Of a DNA stretch of 64,000 bases, positions 10,828 through 22,784 are shown piece by piece (the stretch's first letter is position 1; each line of letters begins with the position of its first letter). The stretch comes from Perilla frutescens. Its lineage: Eukaryota; Streptophyta; Magnoliopsida; Lamiales; Lamiaceae. Below the pieces are notes generated by a model. That model saw only the letters and a list, made by a program, of their open reading frames with translations. It was not told where the DNA came from and searched no databases. The position numbers and the translations under genes were made by a program. Location: contig BRKX01000009.1 of the NCBI GenBank assembly GCA_026008535.1, forward strand, positions 35,725,001-35,789,000, in the 5' to 3' direction.

Positions 10828-11717
10828 AATAAGGCTTAGCCTTGAGGTTTCGGCTATTATAAAAAAAATCAAATTAAAAGAAAAAGGAAAGAAGAATCAA
10901 AAGAAAAAAAAAGGAAAAAGAGAGGTAAGAGCTGAGGTGAGTTCTTCATCACGAAAGTTTTACTTTCGATTTAATTTATGATCATTCAACAGTTTAAATT
11001 TTATAATATCTATATGTTATCCTAAATTTCTTGTTCAAGTGTTATCTTCATCGGTTCCACACTTATTTATTCTCCCTTAATGTTAGTTTAACTTCATGAA
11101 AAATTAAATTAAGATTGTTATAAAATGCAATTAAGTTATATAATTTCCAAATGTTACGTTTTGCAAAGAAATTCTAAATATTATAAATCACTCTTAAGTG
11201 TTAAATAGAGCTTCTTAGTTATTGAATTGAGTTCAATTCATCTTTATCCATTCAATTTGGTTCCATAAGTTTGATAAATTCTCAAATAGAATCATTAACT
11301 TGATTCAATCCGTCAAATGCGTATTATTCACCCATTTGACTCTATCTCAATCCCAAATGATCCCAAAGCATTGGAAATCTTTAATTAAGTTATTTAGGAC
11401 CTAGGTTATTACCTCAAATATTTTGAATGTATATATGGGTTGACTGTGGTGTTTTTATATGTGTGGCCTGTTTGGTTATATATATTTCTTATTAACAGAT
11501 CATTTGGTTATGTGTGAGTTTGTGATTTCGAAAAGTCTTGTTGAAAGTTGACTTTGAAAGCACCTGAGTGTGTGGTTCGAATATTTTTAAGTTGAGATGT
11601 TGCCTGTTTACAAATTATTTGTAAAGTTAATTTAATTTCTTGAAAAATATTTATCATGTAAGCATGTACGTACGTCTTTTGGTGACGTTTTGGTCCTAGT
11701 GGGACTGGGGCATTACA
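10052..11717 (+). repeat. 5' LTR of the Tekay-like element
   Basis: It begins TGTAACACCCCGG and ends CATTACA, two bases before the primer site. Its first part matches the start of the 3' LTR at 28555. A TA microsatellite lies at about 10793-10822. A weak TATA-like TATTATAAAA (about 10855) may be the promoter. Confidence 0.8.
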
Positions 11718-11718
11718 G

Positions 11719-11735
11719 GTGGTATCAGAGCAGGT
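11719..11735 (+). other. primer-binding site (tRNA-iMet)
   Basis: TGGTATCAGAGCAGG is complementary to the 3' end of plant initiator tRNA-Met and follows the LTR end directly, fixing the LTR boundary and the strand. Confidence 0.85.
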
Positions 11736-12258
11736 CTACGAGATTGTAGGCCTGTGATGTTTTCAAAATTGAAATGTTTTGAGTACCGTGTTATTGAAAT
11801 GGTTACCCATAACCCAACAGCTATCGTCTTAGCTGAGCTTACTCCGGGAAGGTACTAAAGTTCATGTTTTGAATTTCTTTAGTGCTCTTATGAAAAGTAT
11901 ATGTATATAATTGTATAGATGATATACGAATGCAAGTGATCTCAAGGTCTGATTTAAAGCATGGTGACAAGTATGATTTAAAGTATTGTGAAAGTTATGT
12001 TTTACAAAGCATGGTTATCAGTGTTTTCATGTCAAATCCATTTGATGCATAAACATCATCTGAGCTAGTTTTAGATCAGAACTTAGCTGGGATTTGAACA
12101 TAGATGCACTGAACATAAGTACTTAGTTTGACTTTAGAGCTTCTTTAGCTCACTGGAATTTATGATCTACGAATCTAAGTGCACTCTATCGTTGCCTTAG
12201 AATCTTATAAGAGTATTTGTCGATCAAAAGAATCTGACGTATGAAATACGTGTATAGG
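11736..12258 (+). other. 5' leader of the Tekay-like element
   Basis: Untranslated leader between the primer site and gag. No coding sequence is visible. Confidence 0.5.
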
Positions 12259-13146
12259 ATGCCGCCAAGACGTTAAAATAATCAGGCACAAAATCCTCCA
12301 CAAGAAGATACAGCACGTGTTATCGCTCAGTTTCGAACATATCAACCTCTGATCTTTAACAGTCAGGGTGAACCGACTGAAGCTGAAGAATGGCTATGAA
12401 TGATGGAACGTACATTCGCGTACATGGTGTGTACTGACTCACAGAGCATCGTATGTACAATCTTCCAGCTCACTGGTGATGCTGATCATTGGTGGGAAAC
12501 ACATAGGAGGTCGATGACACCTGAGCAATTTGCAAACATGACTTGGGAGGAGTTCAAGCAAGCTGTTATGTGGAAGTTTGTTCCCATGTGTTATCGAGAT
12601 CAGAAAGAAACTGAGTTCTTATAGTTAACTCAGGGAAATATGACCATGAGTGATTATGAACGGAAGTTCAATCAGCTGTCTAGGTATGCTCCACACTTAA
12701 CAGACACTGATGAGAAAAAAGCCCATAGGTTCAAAAGAGGTTTACGAACTGAGATTAGCAGTATCATAGCGGGGCGCAGCATGGCCACGTATGCTGAAAC
12801 TCTCGAACGAGCTCAAGATATGGAATCCTCACTTCATAAGAATGAGAGCAAGGTTGATGAGCCGAAGAGAAAAAGAAAGTAGGATGATAATAAGAATAAG
12901 GGCCGCAGTTTCGATAAAATGGCTAGGATGAGAGGAGGATCAAATCCTAAAGCACAACAAGAAAAACCATTATGTCAAACTTGTGGAAAGAAACATAATG
13001 GTAAATGTATGAAGGGAAAGAATGTGTGCTATAGGTGCTGGCAACCAGGACATATGGCATATAACTGTCTAATGAATAAAGGGAAAGAAGTGGCTAGGCC
13101 AGGTCAACCTCCGACAAGAAATGCTCGAGCCTTTGCTCTTAATTGA
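12259..13146 (+). pseudogene. Tekay-like gag (capsid and nucleocapsid)
   Basis: The ATG is at 12259, shortly followed by an in-frame stop, with further stops near 12397, 12622, 12880 and 13144, all in one frame. The middle (12400-12880) matches the retrotransposon gag domain (WWETHRRSM, WEEFKQAVMWKFVP, MTMSDYERKFNQLSRY). A CCHC zinc knuckle, CYRCWQPGHMAYNC, lies at about 13030-13070. It would package the RNA genome. It is non-functional as it stands. Confidence 0.8.
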
Positions 13147-13682
13147 CAAGATGCTGCACGGGAGCCTGAAAATATGGCAGGTATGATTAGTATATCAAAT
13201 ACGCCTGTACTTGCATTATTTGACACTGGAGCATCGCATTCATTTATATCTGCCGCACTATGCTCTAAGCTAAAACTGACTAAGGAAAAACTTAGTGAGG
13301 CCTTAGAAGTAAGTATACCTTCAGGGAGGATCTTAATTGCTGATCAAATATGCAAAAATATAGATTTGAACCTTGGGTATAGATCACTAAGTGCAGATCT
13401 ACATGTTTTAGACTTAAGAGACTTTAATATTATCCTGGGAATGGATTGGCTAGAAGCTAACCATGCCACAATTAAGTGTCTTGAAAAGGAGCTAACCTTC
13501 CAAAGATCAGAAGAGCCGAAATTCACTTTTCATGGATCAAAGTTGAGAGCTAGAGTAAGAGTTATTTCTGCAATGAAAGCAATGGAGATGCTTAGAAGAG
13601 AAGGATGTGAATCGGTTTAAGTGAGCTTCATAATGAACAAGTTAGAGAAGGTGATAATTGATGATGTACCTGTGGTGCGGAA
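13147..13682 (+). pseudogene. Tekay-like retropepsin protease, cut by the Athila insertion
   Basis: In the same frame as gag. The aspartic protease active site is FDTGASHSFIS, followed by the NIILGMDWL motif characteristic of chromovirus proteases. A stop occurs at 13618. The frame then stays open to 13682, where the Athila element starts, and it resumes at 25976. Confidence 0.8.
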
Positions 13683-15272
13683 TGACGCGCGATCGTTTCG
13701 CGCTCAAAAATATATTTATAAACTCCTGTGCCCACAGCGAGCGTAGCTAGCCAATGAGTACGGGTCGATCCCACAGAGAGCTGTTGTGATTCTATCTTCA
13801 AGTAACCAATCACAAAGGGGGGGTTTGGTGTTGTCACTACAATAAATTTAAATATGCGAAAGAAACTAAAGAAAAGATCAAATAACAAAAGGTTCTGACA
13901 TTTGAATTAGAATTTGGTTTAACATAAAACAACTCCATCATGGGCACACCGATTTTCACACATGATATGTCATCTAGTTATGGTGACCGGATTCCTCTCA
14001 TGCGTCTCCTCATCCATCCTTTCATTTTAAGTTTAAAAGTGATTCCTCTTCGATTAAACCCCTAACCAGTTACCCACCTCCCGATTCCTCTAAGAGATGT
14101 AAGCAAGCAAGCAGCAGTGTGCCCTAGACGGACCCAGATCTGTTGTGTTCAACTGATTCCTCTTGTGCCCACAACAAGCTATTAATTCCCTTATTACTAT
14201 ATGAACCGACAAACAGTCACGATTTGCCAATTCAATTAATAGTGGTGTGCCCTCTTTACCTAACGAGTGATCAGCCACATTGGGCACTTCAGACACACAC
14301 TCACCTGGAACAAGAATTAACGGAAACTAATCATGCATTACTATGCCCATTTTGGCCTCACGACTCCAGATTTATGCTCAAACCAATTTCATCATTCAAA
14401 CGCCAGAATTAAAGATCTAGCCGAGAAGGCTAGACATAATTAAAATTGTAGAAATTAAAGACATAAAATAAATAAGAACTTACTGAATTAGTTTAGCAAA
14501 AACTCGACTCCAACGTCCATAAACATGAACATAACCTATGTCCCGAAGGTTTAAGACCTTTCGGATTGTTTTTGGCTACCTAAGCAGCGTACGGAAAATA
14601 AAATGCAGAAATGTAAAATGTGAAAATATTTCTGACTGTCTAAAGCTTGTTTTCCCAGAGACTAAACTTGTTTAAATAGTTACATTTCCGAGTAGAGTTT
14701 CCCCCACAGGCGGGGGTCTTCTGCTGAAATTCTGGAGCGGTGTGCCCTCTCTGACCTTAACTGGATAAGCTTCAGCTTTAACAAATCCCTATTTTTTAGG
14801 GATTGCTCTTATCTCCTTTGATTGCGCTTATCTCTTCATTTGAGCTTATCTCTTTGTTGCAGCACCTTTCAGGAGTCCAACTTCGCTCGAACTCTCATTC
14901 GGATATGTAGCTATCTTCCACCAGCTCTCCTTCCAACTGAATCCTGAGTTTCACTGGAATGTCCATTCTGACCTGTGGTCGAGTCTGTGCGAGTACTATG
15001 GGCACGGCATCGTCTGTCAGCTCCATCCGTATCTGATATGCCCACTTCACTGACTGAATGTGGGATGGATACTGAGGAAGTCCCCTGTGCCTCTTATGAA
15101 CATATGTGCGAGATAATCGTGAATATTTAGGCATAAAATGCCCCTTCCGCCAGACTCAACTCTTAGAATGCCCTTTGACCGCAACCTGATTCTTTTCGAC
15201 TCAAAACACACTAAAAAGGACATTTATACATGATAAAATGCCCATAAAAACACGAAATAAATGAACTTGTCA
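13683..15272 (-). repeat. 3' LTR of the Athila-like element
   Basis: It matches 24380-25975 over its full length with scattered substitutions and small indels. It starts TGACGC and ends TTGTCA on the plus strand. Confidence 0.9.
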
Positions 15273-16613
15273 CACCCACACACTTTAAGCATTATTGTCC
15301 TCAAGCATGGGGTGCAACGCATCCAGAAAAAATAAAAGAAAATAAAAGAGAAAAGAAACAGACTCAAGACTCAAGCATACAAACTGTTACTCAGTGTGGG
15401 CACATCAGAAATAATCCAACAAAAATTGCAACGTTCCAGCATACCTAAAATAGGTCAAAAATGAGTTTTTGTTAGGTATTCCTCACAGACTCTCTTCAAT
15501 CAGTGTATACTCTCATTTCGGCGTAATTCTATACAAATTCGTCCCATAAGTTTGCCAAAGTTCTGCTGTTCATTCTCTAGAAACCATGATGCATTAGTAT
15601 CAATAGGGCTTTTTAGGCTACAGTTGGACATTTTAAGTGGGAGAGGTTTTTATTGATTGTACAGACCCCTCCCCAGCTCCTTTCTATTCTCTACTCTCCT
15701 GTGCCCTGTTCAGGCACTGAATCTTTCTTCTTTTTGGGCATTCTAAACACTTAGAACTCGGGGGATTTTTATTCAGACTTTTTTTTTCTTTATTTTCCTT
15801 TTTCTAATCACTTTTTTTTTCTTTTTTTTTATTTAATTCTTCCCCCTGTCTTTTCTGGCCCTTCATATATATGCCTTCCCAGAAACAACTCTGCCTTACC
15901 CATTTTTCTTTTCAGGTTTTACAATGCCCCGGGCTAAGTATAAACCATCCCAAAACAAAATCGCCCAGGGCATTTCATAGGCTCAAAGGGGGGTGCAAGG
16001 GTTGTGTCATTGGTGGGAGTTATTTATTTCAGTGGTTTAGCAAAACATGGCCTATCTCATCTACCTGTGCATCAATAATCCCAAGAGTTAAATACAGAAC
16101 AGAGGCAAATTCTAGAACATCATAAGCACATAATTATTCACACTCATGAATGTAAGAAAACTGTAAAATTGAAGCATACAACATATAGGCTCAAGTCTCA
16201 CAGGGCATACTAAAACTCGTTTGTCATCCCTATCTTAATTGGGCATGCTGATTTTTCTGTAAAGCAATTAAAGTTGGATCATCACGTGAAATGCCCACAC
16301 AGACTCACAGAATAGCATGCTTTAACTCAACTACCTACCCACACACTTTGCAACTTGTAAAGCATGGACACAGACTCAAACAACATGACAACCAAGAACA
16401 CAGAAGAAAATAAAAAATAAAAACAAAACAAACCTAATCTAAAGAACAGAAAGAACCAGGCCAATCGGTTGCAGGCGTTGGGTAGGAGAACCCAACATGC
16501 TTGAAATAGGCCTTCAGGACTGCTTCGATTCAGGTCGGTTTTTCATTGGTCTGGAATTGGGCATTCTCTATCAACTCGAGTCTCCTCATGATCACTGCGA
16601 CTGGGTGCTCCCT
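15273..16613 (-). other. 3' untranslated region of the Athila-like element
   Basis: No coding sequence is visible. It contains long T-rich and pyrimidine runs at about 15770-15850, and next to the LTR a purine-rich tract on the minus strand (AAAGTGTGTGGGTG) that is the probable second-strand priming site. Confidence 0.5.
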
Positions 16614-18391
16614 CTACGGTGCCTTCCCTGCTGGTGGTTTCTTTGATGTACCTGCCATAGCTAAAAGCATGCTCGAGGGGTCTGCCCCCGGCACAAAGAA
16701 AATAGGCTTTCTATCCTCATCGTCAACCACATCTTGCATTCTTCTTAGGCAGTTAAGATCAAAATACTCACGGGGAAGGGGGGTTAAATCAGTATCATGC
16801 AAATCAAGGAGCCTATGTCTAACAGCAAGCTGGGTGATTAACTGGGCACAAGAGATACGATGCCTAGGGTGTGTTTTGATTTCCCGAAAATGTGCAATGG
16901 CTCCAGAACCAAAATTGATTCTGATTTTGTGCACCATGCACCACAAAATGAACAGCTCCTGATTGGTGATTGAATTTGAGCTATCCTTTCGGCCGAAAAA
17001 ATTGTAGGCCAACACCCTATGGCAGAATCTCAAAGCATCGTTGTTTAAACAATATCCCTTTGTGGATCCACTTTGAAAAACAGACCCATCCCCAATATCT
17101 ACCCATTTTGCATCGACTCCTTCTACAGAGTCGGGCACTACAGTCACGACATCGACATACTCCTCCTCCTGGAGGCCCAAGTATGTCACGATGCCCAGTA
17201 ACATATTTAAATCATCAGCAGACAAAGAATAACTCCTACCCATCATTTTAAAAAACAAAACCCTGGTGGATGTAGCAGGCTTGTTCACAGCTTTGATTTT
17301 CAAATTTTGGACAAAATCATTAGACAACGATGGAAAAATCACACACTCCATATCTAAAAAGCATTCCCAACCAATTGCAGAAAACAAATCCCTTACTTCC
17401 TACTCTATACCAAGAGCTGCAATCGTCTCACGGTGGACTCCTTTTGAGTTGATGATGCCCCTGACTAGTGGCGGGCCACTGCTGGGCTTACTTGGTGTGG
17501 GGCTCCCCACCCCCTGCCTCTTTTAGGCACAGGGGCTGAAGTGCCCTCTTCAGCCTTCCGCTTCCGCGAAGAGGCCTCTCCAGCCAGCTTGGCTCCGGCT
17601 TTCACACTAATAGATTTTCCCACCCTTTGCCTGGGTGAGAAGTCCTCCGAGGGCTCTTCAGAGCCTGCTTCCGTCTGGGAGGGCGCATTGGTTTCCTACT
17701 GCTCATTTTCTTCTTCGGTATCCCCTTGCTGGGACACCTCTGGCTCGGTTAGCTCTGGAATGGGCTCTCCAACCTTCCTTTTCCCTTTTACCTTCTCCAG
17801 TGCCCGCTTCTTGATGTCAGCGAGTGCCTCATCCTCCTCTTCAAACAGCGGTACCTTGTCCGGTTGGGCATCAGCCTCAATGTCTTCAATCTCGGTCAAG
17901 TACTTGTCCAAATCACTATCTTTATCTCCTTCCTCTTCAGCTTCTTCTCTCCCTTCAACTTCTTCTCCTTCTGCTTCGTCTTCCAAGTCTTCGATCTCTA
18001 CTGACGGCACAGGAGTCGGAGCCTTAACGGGCTTCTTAGCTTTCTTCTTTTCAGCCCCTTTCTTCGGCCTTGGCTCAGGCTCTTCAGTAGCCTCTTCTTC
18101 CTGCATGCCCTATGCAATCACCTCAACATCTTGCTGCTCCGTTTGAGTTGAAGTAGCGGAGCTTTCTTCCGTTGCCTCGATTTCAGGCGTAGGCTCCTGT
18201 TCTGGTGGGGTCTTCTTGGGAAGCTTACTCAAAGCGGCTGCTTCAGACGCAGCCTTCCCCTTGGATTTTGCAGAGGGTTTCTTCACGACCTTTGTTGGAG
18301 ATGGCTCTTCAGAGACAGCGGGGGTCTCGAAATCCAGGTGTGCCTTAGGTCCAGCTTTTGGTGCGACCTTCTTGCCTCTTGTCTTCGCCAT
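16614..18391 (-). pseudogene. Athila ORF after pol (ATHILA ORF-1-like, envelope position)
   Basis: The start MAKTRGKK is at 18391. The N-terminal half is lysine, alanine, proline and acid rich. In-frame stops lie near 18110 and 17696. A frameshift precedes the second half (17420-16614), which has a stop at about 17400 and then a globular region with SLSADDLNMLLGI, resembling the Arabidopsis ATHILA ORF-1 family. Athila elements carry such an ORF between pol and the 3' LTR, sometimes called env-like; its function is unknown. A TATA-like box lies about 120 bp upstream of the start. About 590 codons in all, clearly inactive. Confidence 0.65.
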
Positions 18392-18510
18392 TGTTGGATT
18401 TTTTTTGAAGGTTTTCAGAAATTAGGGTTGTAGGAAAATCGAGAGAGAGAAGGTTCTGATTTTTGCAAAAGGCGAGTGAAAGTGATAGTGGAGATTTTGT
18501 GTGGCAAGGC

Positions 18511-18518
18511 TTTTATAT
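18511..18518 (-). promoter_or_regulatory. TATA-like box upstream of the Athila extra ORF
   Basis: The minus strand reads AATATAAAAGCC, about 120 bp upstream of the ORF start at 18391 and within the non-coding gap after pol. It could serve a separate transcript for the extra ORF. This is an inference from sequence only. Confidence 0.35.
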
Positions 18519-19589
18519 TAAGGGGATCACTATTCATGATTTGACTTGTGACTCTCCAAATTCCTTAGGAGTCTCTTGGATCAGTATGCTCTATGTTAAT
18601 GGATAAGCCTTATCCCTGAAAAATCAGAACAAATTTTATCTCTCCAGAGTGCCTCACTTCAGAATCCCTATTTCCAAGGGATTGATTTTATCTTCATCTT
18701 TCTCTCTCATTATCTAAACCTGCAAACACCATGCTTATCCAAAACAAGCATAAAATTGCTCCATAAACTAGTTTAATTAACTGAAAAATTTATTAAAAAT
18801 AAATAAAAATGAATTAAGACAAGAAAACACCTGGGTTGCCTCCCAGTAGCGCCCTAGTTATTGTCGTGGGCACGACATCACCCCAGATCAGGCGTAAGTG
18901 GGCTCCGTGAGCCAGATCACTGTGACATCTTCATCGGAGTGCCCCAGGTAAGCTTTCACACGGTGGCCATTCACTTTGAAGCGCCCTCCAGTATCGGGAT
19001 TTATCAGCTCAATTGCCCCATTCGGACATTCGGCATACACTTCAAATGGACCAACCCACTTGGTCCTCAGTCCTCCTCCCATAAGTTTGAACCTTGAATG
19101 GTACAAAAGTACTTTATGTCCTGGGCTGAATCTCTTCCTTTGAATTACTTGATCGTGGAGCCTTTTCATCTTTTCCTTGTATAGCACCGAATTATCATAG
19201 GCCTCCATTCTCATTTCTTCCAGCTCTTGAATTTGATATTTCCTGAAATGCCCAACAGCGTCATGATCCATATTAAGCTTCTGAAGTGACCATCGTGCTT
19301 TATGTTCTAACTCGACTGGCAGATGGTAATACTTTCCAAATAACATCCTGTATGGGGACATCCCAATTGGGGTCTTGAATGCAGTTCAGTATACCCACAA
19401 GGCATCTTCTAGATGAACACTCCAATCTTTTCGGTTTGGAGCTACAACCTTCCCAAGAATGGCTTTAATTTATCGATTTGAGACTTCAGCTTGGCCATTT
19501 CCCTGGGGGTGATAAGGTGTGGTGACCCTATGGTGAACCTCATACTTCTTCAACAATCTTTCCAGCGTTTGGTTACAAAAATGGGTCCC

Positions 19590-21281
19590 TTAATCACTGA
19601 TGATGGACCTGGGCACACCAAACCGACTGAAAATGTGGGATTTCAGAAATGCGGCTAATACTCTTGCATCATTGGTAGGAGTAGCCTTTGCTTCTACCCA
19701 TTTAGACACGTAATCAACTATCAGGATAATGTATTGGTTCCCCATCAAATTTGGAAAGGGTCCCATAAAATCCATTCCCCAAATATCGAAAATCTCCACT
19801 AGCATGATTGGTGTCATGGGCATTTCATTTCTTCTTGTAATGTTTCCTACCCTCCGGCATTGATCACACCTTCTGCAAACATTGTGGGCATCCTTGAATA
19901 TTGTGGGCCAAAAGAACCCACAATCCAAAATTCTTCTCGTTGTTCGGTTTGGTCCGAAATGCCCTCCGCAAGCATAACTGTGACAATGCTTTAGAATTTC
20001 ATCTATCTCCTCATCAGGAACACATCTTCTAATGATTTGATCAGCGCATCTCCTCCTTAGAATAGGGCAATCCCATGCATAGAATCTGCTTTCATACCTT
20101 AGTTTATTTTTCTGGTACCTTGAGTACCCAATAGGCATCTCCCCAGACTCTAGGTAGTTCACTATATCCGCATACCAGGGTGATAGTGTGCCCCTTGCTG
20201 AATATAAATGCTCATCGACAAAATGATAAACAATGGGCATTTTGTCACCTTTCTTATTCAGCACCCGGCTCAGATGGTCAGCTACCAAGTTTTGTGCCCA
20301 GCTCTTATCTTTTATCTCGACATCAAACTCCTGTAAGAGTAAGATCCACATAATTAGTCTTGGTTTCATCTCTTTCTTGGTCATCAAGTGCCTCAGGGCA
20401 CCATGATCTGTATAGACAATGATCTTTGCTCCCAATAGATAAGATCGAAACTTCTCAAATGCAAACACTACTGCCAACAGCTCCTTTTCAGTAGTGGTGT
20501 AATTACACTGTGCCCCATTCAGAGTCTTAGAGGCATAGTAAATTACATGGCTTTCCTTTCCTCTCTTCTGACCCAGTACCGTGCTCATAGCGTAGCCACT
20601 GGCGTCACACATAATCTCAAAGGGCATTCCCCAATCTGGTGGTTGAATGACTGGTGTCGTGACCAGTTGCTTCTTCAGAGAATTGAATGCCTTCTTACAC
20701 TCTTCATCAAATTCAAAGGGAACATCTTGCTGCAATAAATGAGTAATAGGCTGGGCAATTTTTGCAACATCTTTAATGAACCTCCTGTAGAATCCAGCGT
20801 GCCCCAAAAATCCTCTCACTTGTTTCACCGAGGTGGGATATGGCAGTTTCTCAATTATATCCACTTTAGCTTTATCGACCTCAATGCCCTTTTCAGAAAT
20901 CACATGTCCCAGCACAATGCCCTCTCTGACCATGAAATGACATTTTTCATAGTTCAGTACTAGGCATTTGTCCACACAACGCTGCAACACCTTCTCTAGA
21001 TTATCTAAGCATCGATCAAAAAAGCTCCCGTACACTGTGAAGTCATCCATAAATACTTCAATGCAGTTCTCGAGCAAATCAGAGAATATGCTCATCATAC
21101 ATCGCTGAAATGTGCCAGGAGCATTGCAGAGACCAAAGGGCATTCTGCGGTAGGCAAACGTCCCGAATGGGCACGTGAATGTTGTTTTCTTCTGGTCCTC
21201 TTGACTTACTGCAATCTGTATGTATCCTGAATATCTATCCAAGAAACAAAAGAACTTGTTTCCTACGAGTCTTTCCAACAT
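19590..21281 (-). pseudogene. Athila-like reverse transcriptase, RNase H and integrase
   Basis: 563 open codons. Reverse transcriptase has PFGLCNAPGTFQRCM and the catalytic FMDDF (about 21045). RNase H follows with CDASGYAMSTVLGQ and YTDHGALRHL. The integrase zinc finger is H-H-C-C (HCHSYACGGHFG, then CRRCDQCRR), and the first catalytic aspartate is in WGMDFMGPFP. A stop falls at the second catalytic region (SD then stop). The rest of the integrase continues in the same frame to 18888, with YHPQGNGQAE after that stop. Confidence 0.85.
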
Positions 21282-21371
21282 CTGGTCAATGAACGAAAGT
21301 GGAAAATGATCCTTCCGCGTGACCGTGTTCAGCTTCCGGTAGTCGATGCAAACTCTCCAGCCAGTTTGCAG

Positions 21372-22406
21372 TCATGTGGGCACAAGCTCTCCTTTCTCAT
21401 TTTTCACAACTTGAATGCCCGATTTCTTGGGCACAACATGGATTGGACTGATCCACTTGCTATCTGAAATTGGGTATATAATGCCCTGGTCCAGAAGCTT
21501 AATTATCTCTTTTAGCACCACATCCTTCATCACTGGATTGAGCTTTCTTTGTGGGTCACGAACGAGTTTTGCATCATTTTCCAACAAAATTTTGTGCATG
21601 CAAACCGCTGGGCTAATGCCCTTTATATCTGCCAATGTCCATCCGAGTGCCTCCTTGTATAGTCTCAACAATCTCAAAAGGCGATCCTCATCAGGTTGAT
21701 TCAACCCCGCACTTATGATTACAGGGAGAGTCTCATTATTCCCTAAATAGGCATATTTCAAATGCCTTGGTAATGCCTTCAACTCCAGCGTGGGTGCTTT
21801 GATAATAGAAGGCATCAGCTTATCATCATTTCTCCGAATGGGCACACCGTAGTCCACACATCCGTGTGGCATTTCTTCCAATGAATACAACATCATAATT
21901 CCATCCCTTATATCATCATCCTCATCCAGGGCATCTTGGTCATTCAATCCATCCCAAAATGCCCATTCCAATGGTTCTCTATTGCTTACCATGGATAAAG
22001 TAGAACGGCTCGGGAAATGAAATGTGTTCACAAAATTACAATTTTCTGTATCCGAGGGATGCTTCATGGCATCAAAAATGTTGAACGTCACCTTCTCCCC
22101 ATCAAACTCACACGTCAGTGTGCCCTTGTCCACATCAATTTTGGTTCGAGCTGTCTTCATGAAAGGCCTTCCCAGCAACAAAACTGAAGATTTTGAAGTC
22201 GCTGTGCCCATGTCAAGCACATAAAAATCTGCTGGGAAAATAAGCTCATCCACCTTGACCAATACATCTTCAATGAGGCGTTCTGGATAAACATTAGATC
22301 GGTCAGCTAGTTGAATGACAACACAGGTCTCCTTCAAAGGTCCAATCTTTAATTCTTTGAACACCGACAAGGGCATTACGTTGATTGACGCCCCCAAATC
22401 CAGCAT
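21372..22406 (-). pseudogene. Athila-like protease and start of reverse transcriptase
   Basis: The segment opens at DLGASINVMPLSVFKEL, the aspartic protease active site in the form usual for Athila elements, with LLGRPFMKTA further on. It then runs through the linker to the start of reverse transcriptase (SKWISPIHVVPKKSG). Stops bound it on both sides. Confidence 0.8.
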
Positions 22407-22784
22407 GGCCTTTTAAACTTTTCTGTCTGCAATAATGCAAGGGATCATGAACATCCCTGGATCATCACACTTCTTGGGTAACTTCCTCTATATCACAGCC
22501 GACACATTCTCCCCAACTAAGAACCTTGCATCGTCATTGAATCGCACCTATCTGGTACAAAGTTCCTTTAGAAACCGGGCATACTGCGACACTTGTTTGA
22601 TTGCCTCAATCAGTGGAATGTTGATCTCCACCTTGCTGAATACTTTTAGCATCTCCCTGGTTTCTTCTTCTCTTCTATTCTGTGCCAATCTCCCTAGAAA
22701 AGGAGGTTTCCGTCTTTCTGGAGTGGGCATCTTGGCAGATTGCTTCACTTCCGGGATGGGCACAGCATCAGTCTGCTCAGCTTC

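Noticed and set aside
17541..18146. 201-codon plus-strand Ser-rich ORF
   Set aside because: It is the antisense of the acidic, Glu- and Lys-rich part of the Athila extra ORF; Ser runs are the usual shadow of such sequence.
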